NCBI RefSeq assembly: GCF_932294415.1
Contig: NC_065535.1
Location: 69,743,362 to 69,807,361 of the forward strand
Length of the DNA stretch: 64,000 nucleotides
Origin: Quercus robur
Lineage: Eukaryota > Streptophyta > Magnoliopsida > Fagales > Fagaceae
Direction of reading: 5' to 3'
Part shown: piece by piece, positions 48,213-59,989 of the stretch
Layout of the letters: every line of letters starts with the position of its first letter
How positions within the stretch are numbered: the first letter of the stretch is position 1
Program-made: the position numbers and the translations under genes
Notes under the pieces: generated by a model
The model's database searches: none
Told to the model about the DNA's origin: nothing
What the model saw: only the letters and a program-made list of their open reading frames with translations

Positions 48213-50271
48213 CTATAAATCTTCCTTCATTTCATGTAACAGAAATTCTATAATAGGAACGTAGCCTTCCTCTCTTATTTTCAACTCCAAATTTCTTAGA
48301 AAACCATAAATCTGCTCAGAGGCTGGGTAGAAACTGTCATCAGCTACAAAACTATTGACCTCATTCCTTATCTCAACTACACTGAGCCAAAAGTCTTCTT
48401 CAACCCCTTCTCATTTATTTGAGGCCTAAGTTTAGCCACATTGTCCCATTTCTTCTCCACGGCATAAATATGTGATAGCAGTACATAATACCCCATGTGA
48501 TTGGGATCTAACTGGAAAAAGATTCTTTGCAGCAATCTCTCCCATCTCCATATTATTATGGATTCTACAAGCACCTAGTAGAGCTCCCCAAACAGGGGGC
48601 TCAGCTGGATTTGACATTTGGTTAATAATGTCGATGGCCTAATCAAGCTATCCTGTCCTGCCAAATCCCATAATGTTCCAACTCAGGCCTTGGTATTCAT
48701 GTGACATCATATTAAATATCTTTATCCCTTCTTCAACCAAACCTGCATGGCTACAAGCAGAAAGGATTGAGAGAAATGTTACATTATTTGGTATAACTAT
48801 TGCAATCTTAACCATCTGATCAAATATTTAAAAGAAAAAAAAATTTCCCCTTGCCCATGAATTCCATACCCTGCAATCATTGCACTCCAAATAACATCTT
48901 TGTGTACGATCCCTTCAAATACTTTTGTAGCATTATCTATGCTACAACATTTTGAATACAACTCTATGAGTGGAGCACCAACAAAAATGTTGTTGTTGAA
49001 GCTGCTTATAATTATATATCCATGAAGGCAAACATCTTGTTGAAGAATCCCTGATTCTGAACAAGCTGCAAGAATCTTCACCATAGCAACAGCATCAGGT
49101 TGCATTTCATTTGATAGCATGTTACGAAAGACTTCCATTGACTTATGTGCCATCCCATTTTGTGTATTCCCACGTAACAAAGCAGCCCACGATACGACAT
49201 CTTTCCTGGGCATTCTTTCAAAGAGATCAATTGCTTTGTCAGGCAAGAAGCACTTCATATGCATATCAATTAAAGCAGTGGCAACTGAGACATCTAACTT
49301 GAAACCTTTCCAAACAGCAAATACATGGATCATCTTACACTCTTCTAGACTACAAGCAACTGCACACACTTGTAATGCACTAACCACAGTAACTGAATTT
49401 GGCTCAACTCCCCCATCAATCATCTCATTGAATCGATCTAAGGCCTCAACAGCAGCCTCATTATGAGTATAACAAGCAACCATTGAGCTTCATGATATAA
49501 CATCTTTTTCTGGCATCCTCCTATACAATTTAGCTGCAATTTCAACAGGTCCTGTCTTTGCATATAGATTCAACAATGAGTTCACCAAAGATAAGTCAAT
49601 TAAACCCCCTTCTAATCACAAAACCATGTACACAGCTTCCAAGCTTACAATTAAGCAATTGTGCACAAGCAGAAACAACACCGACAAGCATCACCAGATC
49701 AGGATTAAAGCGCTCCGCCATCTCCAATGGAGAGAAAAATGCAATGGCTTCTTCAGGACAACCATTCTGCTCATGCCCAGCCATTAAAGTCCACATAATG
49801 ACACATCCGGTCCAGAAAATTCCTTAGACACTCTTAAAGCTTCACCCATTTGTCCACACTTCAAATAAAACTCAATCAACACAGAACCCACAAACATGTT
49901 CATTCCAATCCTATGTTAATTCTTCACAAACCCATGAATCACCTTGCCATGCTCTAGCGCCGGCAACCTGGTGCAAGCCTTAAGAGCAATGGGTGTTGTA
50001 GAATGATCAGGTTTGTCCTCAGTGGAAATTCCACAAGATACAATGCGAAAGTCTCTTCCCATTGTTTCTCTTTCAAATAGCTCCCAAGTATAGCGTTCCA
50101 GAGATAAACAGTTCTGTGAGGCGTTTCGTCGAACAGTTGGCGCGCATGCTGAAGAGAAGTATATTTAGCAAAATGAGAGATGAGTTTGGTGGCAAAAAAA
50201 CTGTCGTGTGAAAAAGGCAAAGCTTTGAGGGTCTGAGAGTGCAATTGTGCCACTGAGTTCAGTGTAATCAC
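48213..50271 (-). pseudogene. PPR protein (E-type, At3g01580-like), decayed
   Basis: The minus strand carries a complete PPR gene plan: start MITLNSVAQLHSQTLKALPF, then HARQLFDETPHRTVYLWNAI, HEQNGCPEEAIAFFS, a long run of repeats (VACYTHNEAAVEALDRFNEM; DVVSWAALLRGNTQNGMAHK), then GALLGACRIHNNMEMGEIAA, and an E-domain tail ending near 48213 (VVEIRNEVNSFVADD). The homologous stretch spans about 690 codons, full length for the family. It is broken into at least five frames by small indels, plus an in-frame stop near 48377. PPR proteins of this class act in organelle RNA editing or processing; this copy should make no full product. Confidence 0.85.
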
Positions 50272-50367
50272 ATGTTTGAAACAGCTTCACAAGTATAAAC
50301 AAAAATAACAGAAATAAATTACAATGACAAAACTTAACGAAATGGTTTCAGGAAAAAGCAACGAATC

Positions 50368-50402
<35 letters not shown>

Positions 50403-50426
50403 AGGATTAGCTCCTCTTTTCATTTA

Positions 50427-51513
50427 GGCAAAACTCCAAAACTGTTCCTCTAACTTTCAGCATTTGTCATTTCAGTCCTTTAATTTTCAATTTTTTTATT
50501 TCAGTCCTGTACCAATTTTTGTCAATATAGTACTCTTATTTTATTAGACATCTGTTAATTTATGCCGTTAAGTATTTTTTTTTTCTTTTCTTTTTTTGAT
50601 TTTCGTAATTAACTAAAAGAAAATAAAATCTGTTTTTTTAAATTAAAAAAAAAAAAAAAAACGTTGGAAGGGGAACGAGGAACGTGCGTTCCGGCACTAG
50701 TTTCACTGAAGAAGGTGTTGAAGGCATCGTATCCTCCGCCGACAGTCTTATCACTCGGCATCTGGCCATCAAGTTGAAATAGAAAGAAAAAAAATGCGAA
50801 AATATTCTTGAGCGGGCCTGAAGCTAAATGCGAAAATATCAGGCTAAAGAAGTGTAATACTATGAAAAAGTTGACTAGAAACCATGTAACACAAGCTCCA
50901 ATGTCCATGGGACAAGAAAACCATACCCAGAGACAGATATGACTAAACAATCCAGTTGTCAAACTCATATATAAGAAGTTAAAGGAAAACCCAAGGATAT
51001 AATCAGTAGAGGAAAAGATAGGCGTATTTAGGACTATTTCACCATATAGTCACCTATCTTACCATGGGCGCTAAGCAAATCCACATCAGTAAAGTTCCCA
51101 AGAATTACCTCTACCATGTGGGCAGTGGCTACACGCAACTCAGAACCATCTTTTGAGTTGAGAATCGGCTTGAATGCCATGCTTGAGGCAGTAAAGTTCC
51201 TAGGAATCATTGCCGACCTGAATTCCGGCCTGACCGATGTGGATCGAAACGCACTCTCTCATTTCAGGGAAGGGAGGACGACGTCGTTCCCTTCAATGTT
51301 TTCCCTTCTTATTTTTTTACCAACAGATTTTTATTTTCTTTTAATTATGATTAAAAAATAAAAAAAAGACTTAACGGTACCACTTAGCAGATGTCTAACG
51401 GAATACTATATTGATAAAAATTAAAATTTAGAGGACTGAAATGACAAAACTAAAAGTTAAAGGACTCAAATGACAAAAGCTAAAAGTTACAAGGTCAATT
51501 TTGGATTTTTGCC
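50427..51513. mobile_element. Pack-MULE (Mutator-like element) carrying alpha-tubulin exons
   Basis: It starts GGCAAAACTCCAAAACTG and ends CAATTTTGGATTTTTGCC. Inverted ends extend roughly 170 bp (CATTTCAGTCCTTTAA pairs with TTAAAGGACTCAAATG). A perfect 9-bp target duplication TTTCATTTA lies at 50418-50426 and 51514-51522, diagnostic of Mutator-like elements. There is no transposase. The 1087-bp element holds host gene pieces (next entry). It sits just upstream of the PPR pseudogene start. Confidence 0.88.
50676..51262 (-). pseudogene. TUA: Alpha-tubulin 5' gene fragment captured in the Pack-MULE
   Basis: On the minus strand, 51262 to about 51147 reads MRECVSIHIGQAGIQVGN and then, after an in-frame stop, ELYCLKHGIQAD; this is alpha-tubulin residues 1 to ~33. 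After a gap, 50776 to 50676 reads [20 protein letters not shown] followed by [12 protein letters not shown], the next tubulin residues. The order and spacing match exons 1 and 2 with an intron between. Family sequence is normally GNACWELYCLEHG and [22 protein letters not shown], so several residues have changed. Only the GTP-domain N-terminus is present. Confidence 0.9.
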
Positions 51514-51677
51514 TTTCATTTAACTAGAAAATAATAAGGCCAAAATGCAAAAAGACTTAAAGACCGCATTATATATATATATATATATATATATATAACA
51601 AACAACTTTAAACTTTTTAGTGGACTCATAACATTGTGCCATATCCTTTTTGTATTTTCAATAATTTTTTTTTTTAA

Positions 51678-51814
51678 GGGGTGTTTGGTAGAGTAGTTTG
51701 AGAATTGTTGTTTGGAATTTTTTAAAATACGTGTGAGTGAAAAAGTATGTGAAAATATGTGTAATGTTGTTTAAAATGTGAAAATGTGAGTTTGAACTCA
51801 CTCACCAAACAGGC
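51678..51814. mobile_element. ~137-bp MITE
   Basis: The ends are GGGGTGTTTGGTAGAG and TCACTCACCAAACAGGC. The related unit at about 52617-52745 lacks it between TTTTCAATA and TTTAAATTACTC. Confidence 0.65.
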
Positions 51815-51886
51815 TAGAGTTTAAATTACTCTTTCTCAACTATCATATATCAAAAAAAGAAATAATATATATATATATATATATAT

Positions 51887-52587
51887 TGTGGGGTCAGAGA
51901 ACTTATGACCCGACTCACTTTCCATTAGGACCCAAGACCCGTGCCGAGGAGAGTAGTTGCCGAGGACAAGTGGTGAAAGACCAAACCGCTTAGAGATGCA
52001 GCCGAGGATGACCCTGTTCTCGGCATCCCAAGGCTTCAAAGGGAAGAGAGACATGTCGTTCAAGGCAGCCTCCGAAGCGCCCCAGAAGAAAAGGTTAGTA
52101 GAATAAGACTCACATGGGGGTGCGGAGTGGGAGCGGTTCAAGGAAAAGATGTCACCTCCGCATTGAATGCGCCCACAAACATCCTGGCTATATTAATGGG
52201 AAAAGACTCCTGAACAGTGTGACTTCGGTTATTGCAACTAACAGCAAGTAGGGGGAGGCGGTTGATGGGACAGGTACTCAAGTAGGTACCTGCCTGATCA
52301 ACAGATGGAGGATCAGGATTAACCGTGAAGGGCTATATAATGTAAAGGCTTAGGCGCTAAAGAGGGGACCAAGAGAGAGAAAAAAGAAGAATATGGACAT
52401 TAAGCTTGATGTGCAAGATCTACGGACAACCATGGCTCGTCCCTACGTGTCCACCACGAGTACCATGACTAACCATCGTCCGATGACCAAGGCCTAACCT
52501 TTCAAGCCGATGTTCTACAAATTATATTGTTTGAACCCTTAACGTGCGAACCCAACATCATTTTGGGGTCGTTACAAATTGAGTCCT

Positions 52588-52591
<4 letters not shown>
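51887..52591 (+). mobile_element. Solo LTR (705 bp) inside an (AT)n tract
   Basis: It starts TGTGGGGTCAGAG and ends GAGTCCTTACA, and TATAT flanks both sides, though this is weak evidence within an AT repeat. TATATAA lies near 52333. CCGAGGA motifs recur. The surroundings form two copies of a ~200-bp unit (ACATTGTGCCATATCC; TTTAAATTACTCTTTCTC). Confidence 0.75.
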
Positions 52592-52625
<34 letters not shown>

Positions 52626-52740
52626 CGACATTAAACTTTTAAGTGACCTCATAATATTGTGCCATATCCTTTTGATATTTTCAATAAAAAAAATCTAAGG
52701 TTTAAATTACTCTTTCTCAACTATCAGATATTAAAAAAAG

Positions 52741-52846
<106 letters not shown>

Positions 52847-53623
52847 TGTAGGGACACGTTTTGCAGCCCAAGCTCAAAGTGTATGAGATTTTGGCCCAAT
52901 GAACCCAGTACAATAAATTTGTAGAGAGTGGGTCGAAGAATTAGGCCTTAATAAATTTGACAATGGCTAATATGGATTTAAAAGATGATCAAGCAAGAGC
53001 AAAGAAAATAAAGCTGAATGAATTCACTATCTGATGAGGTATTTTGTCATACAAATCAATAACAGTTGGGTACAAATATAACTTTGATTGCTATAGTATT
53101 CTTTCTCTATTTTTCCAATCCCTTCCTCATGGAAGGTCCCTTACATTATATAGTTCATTTTGGATCATTTTGATCCTCCACTTGTTAGTCATCTGAGCCT
53201 TTATTTGAGTATCTGTTCCATCAGACACCTTCTTTGACTTTCTATGAGTCGTAGTGGCCAAGGCAGCATTGTTTAGAGGTTTTCTCCACATAAATACGGC
53301 TAGAAAAGTAGCTGCAGTGCATTTAATGCGGTGGTAGAAGCTTTTCCTTAGATATTTTTGGGTTCCCCTTTTTTTTGTATGTTCATGATGCACGTCTCTA
53401 TCAATGGAGCTTCTTGGAAGGTCACCCTCATTGTTGGAATACATATTTGAGTTGTACTTATCGTATCCGAGGAGTTACTCCTTCTCGGACCGACTTCCCA
53501 TTCGTATCTTGCTTATTAAATCCTGAGCCTGAATCATTCATTACTATTTTTTCCTTCTCGGACGGCTCATACTCTCGGTCAAGGCCCAATGCCCAATATA
53601 TAATTTGGGCCCTTAACCCTACA
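52847..53623 (+). mobile_element. Solo LTR (777 bp) inside the (ATT)n microsatellite
   Basis: It starts TGTAGGGACACG and ends GGCCCTTAACCCTACA. The flanks are TTATT and TTGTT, consistent with a 5-bp duplication inside ATT repeats. It shares its 5' end with the solo LTR at 33358-34108. No internal genes. Confidence 0.78.
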
Positions 53624-53652
53624 TTGTTATTATTATTATTATTATTATTATT

Positions 53653-56196
53653 GTGCCATATAAGCTTTTGAGAACTCACAATTTCACACATAACTTTATA
53701 TATACATATAAATTTCATTATATATATAAACTTTCCATTAGAATATAGTCACATTTTATTTTCTTTAAATAATGAAATATATAGTTTCGTATACAAAAAT
53801 AATTATAATAAATTCCCAATCATAATAATGTCTATTAATAACTACCATAACTTCAAATTTATATTTAGACAAAAAAAGAGAGTGAAAAAAAAAAATCATA
53901 TTATGTTAAACTTTCCCATGCATTGCAAGGGTTACCAACTACTAAATATAAAATCGAAGACGCTTGACTTTTGGCTAATTTTATAATATTTTGTTACCTA
54001 AGTTTTTGACACTCACAACATTTTACATGTCATTATTCTAATTTATATTTTTTAAAAATAAATTTAGATTTTATTTTGTATTTATACCCTTCATTAGAAT
54101 ATTGCCACATCATATAAAAGGTTTTATCCATTGCACAAAACTCCAACTTTTGCGTAATTTAAAAGAGGTCATGGTAGGCAACTTTACCTCTAATTTATTG
54201 GAGATGATCATTCTCAAACTTAAATTCGTGACTGGTCGCTTTTAGTGGACAACACTTGTCATCACACCAATGCTTGACCTCTAATATTGCTGTATCATAT
54301 GTTCTTTAAATGGTATAATCAATTAATAGTTTCATATACAAATCAATCATAATAATTGTCTAATTGCCACCTAAGTTTGTAAGGCTTCACAATTTTGCAA
54401 ATAATTATTCTAATTTAGTATTATTTAATTGAATTTAGATTCTATTCTTTTTATACCCTCTATGAGAATGTTGTCACTTGTCACATTATTTGCTTGTAGA
54501 ATCAATAGTTCTATATACATAATAAATGTCTTCCACCTAAGTTAGTAAAACTTCACAATTTTACATATCATTCTTCTAATTTATATTTTTTTAATTGAAT
54601 TTTGATTTTATTCTATATTTATCCTCCCTCTAGAATATTGCTACATCATATGTTCTTTAAATGGTAGAATCAATAGTTCCACAAACAAATTGATCATAAT
54701 AAATGCCTATTAATAACTACCATAATTATTAAGTTAATATTTAAGAAAAAAAAAATAAAAGGGAGAAATTTTTTATATTTTGTTAAAATTTCTCATAAAT
54801 TGCATGGGTTACTGACTAGTATATATCTATGAGTTATGATCAAGTATAGATGTGTAACTTAATGTTACACTATATATTTAATAAATTTTGATTGGAAAAA
54901 TATTTGAAAATCTCACTTTTAGATTACATGTTCTCTATGTGAGTAACACATACTCCAAATTTCACGTCAATAAGATTTTATTTACTATTTGATCCATAAA
55001 CTCATTCTTATACATAATTTTAATATATAAAAAATTTTAAATTAAATTTTTTTATAGATAAGATATCTATTGATCTTAGATTATCTTCAATTTTTAGAAG
55101 CAAGAAAGGTTTTAAATGAATATATAGTTTAATGGTGGATTTGTCCAAAATCAAAATACAGATCTAATAAAAAATTATTAAGAGGTGTACTTTATTACAA
55201 ATTACAAGATGTGTAATTTGAACCAGAGTAATGTTACAGTCACAAACTATTTTATAACATTTTTACAAAATATTGACGTGGTCAACCTCTTGATGGTTTT
55301 TATCTAAACCCACCATTAATATCACTTTTTTATTTACCAATAATCACTTAACATATTAGCAGTTTGTAAAATTTTTTGTAAAATAGTTTACATTTCTAGC
55401 ATTATTTTTTGAACCATGACTATAGTACCCTAAATTTGTGCTATGTCATTAAGCTATGTCATTAAGAAGTGTTTACTGGGGTGAATGTTTGTTTGTTTGT
55501 TTTTTTTTTTCTTGATTAATTATGTATAGTTGGTACATTAATTATTTACATAAAAGAAATTTCTATATTTATGTTTTCTTAAATTTCTAAGGGAAACTAT
55601 TGATTAGGATTATGATATTCTTGTTTGAGTTAAGTTACCTTGACAACAATGGAAACAAAATCAAACCCGAAGGAGAAAAGCATTTTTAAAAGCATATGAA
55701 ATTAATAATTTCAAAAATTGTGTGCTCAAATTAGTGGAAATAATTAAATATTTGACAATTCACTTAAGAAACACTATTATTCTCTTAACTAAATTATTCT
55801 TAGTAATTTACATTATTCTATTTCAATTACGTGTGATTTAATTGAAATTAATTCCTAAAATATTATAACACATAATGAGTATCGTTCATGTGCCATATCA
55901 ATAAGTACCTATTAAAATTTTCAAAATGAACTTAAGGTGTAAATGCATATTGAGTGGGATATTGGTTAGCATATAAAAAGGTAAAAACATCAACTATCCA
56001 AGTTTCTGCCAAGTGACGCATATCTTAAAATTTTCTTTATTTAGCCTTCCAACTCATAAAATTTATGTCAATGGAAATATTAATTATCACGGTCAAATGG
56101 GTAATTTCATTTATTTTCATGTAATTATCTATAGATGGTCATGAACTCTTTATACGTAAGGAATTTATATGAAAAAAAGAGAGTATTATGGAAAGT
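53653..56196. other. AT-rich intergenic with Helitron-like repeat units
   Basis: Two or more diverged units end TTCCCATGCATTGCAAGGG and CATAAATTGCATGGGTTACT, followed by ACTA or CTAG, and share AATAACTACCATAA and GTTCTTTAAATGGTA blocks (to about 54835). That tail style resembles non-autonomous Helitrons, but I cannot set ends. No gene is seen. Confidence 0.35.
55225..55415. mobile_element. Palindromic MITE
   Basis: GTTACAGTCACAAACTATTT and AAATAGTTTACATTTCTAGC are inverse ends, with CACCATTAATATCACTTTTT in the centre. Same family as 20180-20332. Confidence 0.55.
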
Positions 56197-56238
56197 ACAT
56201 TTATTTTTATATCACTAAATATACTTACCATACATCCC

Positions 56239-56245
56239 TATAAAA
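56239..56245 (+). promoter_or_regulatory. TATA box of the first CYP96A gene
   Basis: TATAAAA 58 bp upstream of the ATG. The second P450 gene has the same motif 59 bp upstream of its ATG. Confidence 0.7.
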
Positions 56246-56296
56246 GTCATCCAAATCTGCGACTTTGTGGAAATCTCAAAGGTTCTACCAACTCCA

Positions 56297-57808
56297 ATGG
56301 CCATAGTTCTTTTGTACCCTGTAGCAATATTTTTAAGCTTCCTTTTTCTTTACCATTGGAGATGGAACAAAACCTCATTCATCACAAATTGGCCAATCGT
56401 CGGAATGCTCCCGGGCTTTCTTCTCAATGCATCGCATGTGCATGAGTACCTAACTTCCCTTCTCAAATTTTATGGGGGCACTTTCGAGTTTCAGGGTGGT
56501 TGGTTAACTGGCATTAAACTTTTGATCACTAGTGATCACATGAACATCCACCACATTTGTAGCACAAATTTTCCAAACTACGGAAAGGGGAGGAAATTTC
56601 GAGAGATTTTTGATGTTCTGGGAGATGGGATTTTTAGTTCTGATCATGACTCGTGGAAATATCAAAGGAAGCTACTTCAGACATTGTTAAAGGACAACAA
56701 GTTCAAGTTGTTCTTTGAGGAAGTTGTCAAGGGAAAGGTTGAAAAGGGCCTTATTCCAGTTCTTGATCACATCTCAAGTTTGGGAATTGAGGTTGATTTA
56801 CAAGACGTTTTTCAACGATTCACCTTTGATAGTGTTTGCTTAATGGTTTTAGGTCATGATCCAAATTGCCTCTCCATTGAATTACCTAAAGTTGCACATT
56901 CAAATGCGTTTGATGAAGTGGAGGAAAGTCTGTTATATCGACACCTTGTGCCAGAAAGATGGTGGAAGTTACAAAGAAGGCTGCAGATTGGATCAGAGAA
57001 GAAGCTATTACATGCATGGAAAGTTTTTGATGAATTTGTATATGAATGCATCTCAACCAAGCGAGAAGAACAGAACCTCGTGAAGAAGGAGGAATTAAAA
57101 TTCAACTTGTTTACAGCTATAGTTATGGATGAACAAGAAGGAGAAATGAGTAGTAATATTACCCAATCCAACAAGTTTCTAAGGGACACTACGACAAATC
57201 TCTTGGCCGCAGGGAGAGATACCATAAGTTCTGGACTAACTTGGTTTTTTTGGCTTGTTGCAACACACCCATCAGTTGAAGCTAAAATTCTAGAAGAGAT
57301 CAAAAAGCATCTGGTGGACAATGACAAATGGAGGGTTTCAAACATAGATGAGCTAAGTAAGCTAGTTTATCTACATGGAGCAATATGTGAGACCTTGCGG
57401 CTTTTCCCACCCGTACCTTTTGAACACAAAAGTTCAGCTAAATCTGATATTCTTCCTAGCGGCCACTATATCAAACCAAAAACGAGAATTATATACTCTT
57501 TATACTCAATGGGAAGGATGGAAAGCATATGGGGCACAGATTGCTTAGAGTTCAAGCCAGAGAGATGGATTTCTGAGCATGGAGGAATAGTGCATGTACC
57601 ATCTTTCAAATTCATAGCATTTAATGCTGGTGCAAGGACTTGTTTAGGTAAGGATATAACCTTTGTTCAAATGAAAATAATTGCAAGTGCCATCCTTTGG
57701 AATTATCGTGTTCATGTGGTAGAGGGCCATCCTGTTTCACCTAGTATCTCCGTTATACTTCACATGAAACATGGTTTGAAGGTGAGGATCAGTAAAAGAT
57801 TTTTCTGA
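56297..57808 (+). CDS. CYP96A: Cytochrome P450, CYP96A type (alkane hydroxylase MAH1-like)
   Basis: Intronless, 503 codons, as usual for CYP96A. I start at the ATG at 56297 (MAIVLLYPVAIFLS). The frame is open further upstream but only from a GTG, and the paralogue at 63401 starts at the same ATG. An N-terminal membrane anchor (about 1-22) is followed by NWPIVGMLPG. Motifs: I-helix AAGRDT (304-309), ETLR (365-368), FKPERW (419-424) and haem loop FNAGARTCLG with Cys449. All key residues are present. The founding member MAH1 hydroxylates mid-chain alkanes to secondary alcohols and ketones of cuticular wax at the ER; fatty-acid omega-hydroxylation is also possible. SLYSMGRMESIWG is the normal family pattern. 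Poly(A) signal at 57873. Confidence 0.93.
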   Translation: MAIVLLYPVAIFLSFLFLYHWRWNKTSFITNWPIVGMLPGFLLNASHVHEYLTSLLKFYGGTFEFQGGWLTGIKLLITSDHMNIHHICSTNFPNYGKGRKFREIFDVLGDGIFSSDHDSWKYQRKLLQTLLKDNKFKLFFEEVVKGKVEKGLIPVLDHISSLGIEVDLQDVFQRFTFDSVCLMVLGHDPNCLSIELPKVAHSNAFDEVEESLLYRHLVPERWWKLQRRLQIGSEKKLLHAWKVFDEFVYECISTKREEQNLVKKEELKFNLFTAIVMDEQEGEMSSNITQSNKFLRDTTTNLLAAGRDTISSGLTWFFWLVATHPSVEAKILEEIKKHLVDNDKWRVSNIDELSKLVYLHGAICETLRLFPPVPFEHKSSAKSDILPSGHYIKPKTRIIYSLYSMGRMESIWGTDCLEFKPERWISEHGGIVHVPSFKFIAFNAGARTCLGKDITFVQMKIIASAILWNYRVHVVEGHPVSPSISVILHMKHGLKVRISKRFF

Positions 57809-57872
57809 TGGAGAAATTACAGTATTAGCTAGACCACATTGGTGGTAAAGTAATTGTCCTTGTCATCATCGG

Positions 57873-57878
57873 AATAAA
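57873..57878 (+). terminator. Candidate poly(A) signal of the first CYP96A gene
   Basis: AATAAA 65 nt after the stop. A second AATAAA lies near 57903. Confidence 0.5.
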
Positions 57879-57942
57879 ATATGGTTGAAAGTATTGTTTC
57901 CAAATAAATATAGTTGTGTGATGCTTGGATTGCGCACTTGCA

Positions 57943-58811
57943 ATATTTCATGTAAGGATTAAATTAGTTATTAGTTGAATATATACCAAATTTATAATGA
58001 ATATAAACTTTATATATTTATATCCACAATTTTTTATTATTTTATTAAATGTTTGTGTTTCTTAGAGCACCCGCAGCAGATGTGCTAAATGTGCCAAATG
58101 CCAAATTTTTGACACATTTAGCACACCAAACACTAAAACAGAGCTTTATCAGATGTTCCAAATGGTAAAAATTATACCACATATGAACAGTACCGTTGCA
58201 AATTTGCAACAGTACGGACGAAAATGGTATAAGTTTTATTAATTTTTTATTCTCTTTTCTCTCTCCTCTCTCTTCACTTTATTTTTTTCTCTTCTCTCTT
58301 CCTCTTTCTCTCCGCCTCTCCATCTCTGTCTGTGTCTCCTCTTTCTCTTTCTCTCTGACTCTCCCTCTCTTTCTTTGATTGTTGATCTTTCTTTGTGGGC
58401 CGAGTCGATTTCGTGGGTAGTGGTGGATCGTCCTTGTTCGTGATTTCATGGGTCTAGGTTGATTCATGGTTCAGTTCTTCGACAAGTGTGAGTCTGGGTT
58501 GATTTCGTGGGTTTGGGTGATGGTGGTTTGGCAAGTGTGATATGATTTTGGTGGGTTTTGTAGTTTGATTTCAGTGGGGTGATTTGATTTTGTGATTTGG
58601 TGGGTTCGTGGGTCTCTGACTGGCATGGGTCATCGGCTAGGAGATTTGTTGGTCATTGGCGTGGGCATCATATTGGTGGTTGTTTGCTAGATTTCGTGTG
58701 TTTGGGTTGTGTGAAATGTGATTTGTGGCTTGGCCACCACTCAACGCCGCCGATCTCACCAAAGACCACCACTCGACGCCGCCGTTCATCTATCTTCTCT
58801 ATTCCGCTTTG

Positions 58812-58844
<33 letters not shown>

Positions 58845-59820
58845 CCTTTTTTCTTTTTTCCGTTCACTTTTTTTGGCTGTTGTTTGATGGGTGGGTTCTG
58901 GTGAATCGGTGGTAGTGGGTGGGTCGACTGGTGGGCGAATCGGTGGTAGTGGGTGGGTCGATTGGTGGGCGAATCGGTGGTGGTCTCGATCTCTGTTCTG
59001 ATCTGTTTTTATCTTTGTTTTTCTGCTTTGGTGGTGGATTTGGTGGCGGTTGATTTTGGTGGTTGTGGTTTTTTTTTTTTTTTTTCCTGGTGATTGTGGC
59101 TGCAACAATTTTTCTGGTGGTTGTTGTTGCAGTGGTGGTTGATGATGATGATGATTTTTGATCTGTTTTTGTCTTTGTTTTTCTGTTTTGGTGGTGGATT
59201 TGGCGGCGGTTGTGGGTTGATTTTGGTGGTTGTGTTTTTTTTTTTTTTTTCCTGGTGATTGTGGCGGCAACAATTTTTCTGGTTGTTGTTGATGTCGTTG
59301 TTGCGGTGGTAGTTGATGATGAGGATGAGGGGAGGAATTTAATATATTATTTTAATGTAGTGAAAATATTATTTTAATGTATAAAATTGAAGTATAAAAC
59401 ATTTGATAAATGAGATGTTGTAAAATGATGTGGTAAAATAATAAAGTAGGTGTTTGATGTTTTAAAATGGCATTTTTTTTACAACGTCTGCTGTGGATGC
59501 TCTTATTATACAAAAAAGAAAAAAGAAAAAATTGATTCACAAAACAATTCAATATTAACAATTACGGACCAACCTATCAACATTTGATACTGACAACCTA
59601 ATATTTCATGTAAGGATTAAATTAGTTATTAGTTGAATATATGCCAAATTTATAATGAATATAAACTTTATATATTTATATCCACAATTTTTTATTATTT
59701 TATTAAATGTTTGTGTTTCTTACTATACAAAAAAGAAAAAAGAAAAAATTGATTCACAAAACGATTTAATATTGACAATTATGGACCAACCTATCAACAT
59801 TTGATACTGGCAACCTAATA
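57943..59820. repeat. 217-bp tandem duplication downstream of CYP96A, first copy split by a transposon
   Basis: Copy 1 starts at 57943 (ATATTTCATGTAAGG) and is interrupted at 58065-59502. Copy 2 starts at 59601 and is uninterrupted. A third, more diverged copy lies at about 62519-62730, and its homology with copy 2 continues to about 62960 (GTGGTGGATTTCAATTC). Confidence 0.85.
58065..59502. mobile_element. PIF/Harbinger-like non-autonomous element (1438 bp)
   Basis: The ends are GAGCACCCGCAGCAGA and TCTGCTGTGGATGCTC, flanked by TTA at 58062-58064 and 59503-59505. The uninterrupted copy 2 of the surrounding repeat (TTTCTTACTATAC) shows a single TTA, confirming a 3-bp target duplication. The interior is rich in GGTGGTTG-type repeats and TC/T runs and has no transposase. 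Confidence 0.88.
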
Positions 59821-59989
59821 ATTTCCTTTTTCTTTTATTCCTTCTTTGTTTGACTTCTAAACGTGGTGGTGGATTTCAATTCCGTTACTCTAGATTGTTT
59901 TCAAACTTAAATTAATGTTAGGATGTACTTCAAAATTCAAAGTACCAAGTTCTACCCATAAAATACGCGGTAAATAAATATAGACGAAA

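Noticed and set aside
56267-56296. Ten-codon N-terminal extension of the first CYP96A gene
   Set aside because: It would start at GTG; the paralogue starts at the ATG corresponding to 56297 and the membrane anchor follows directly.
58597-59273. Lys/Gln/Pro-rich minus-strand frame and its plus-strand partners
   Set aside because: Low-complexity translation of T-runs and GGTGGT repeats inside the Harbinger-like element.
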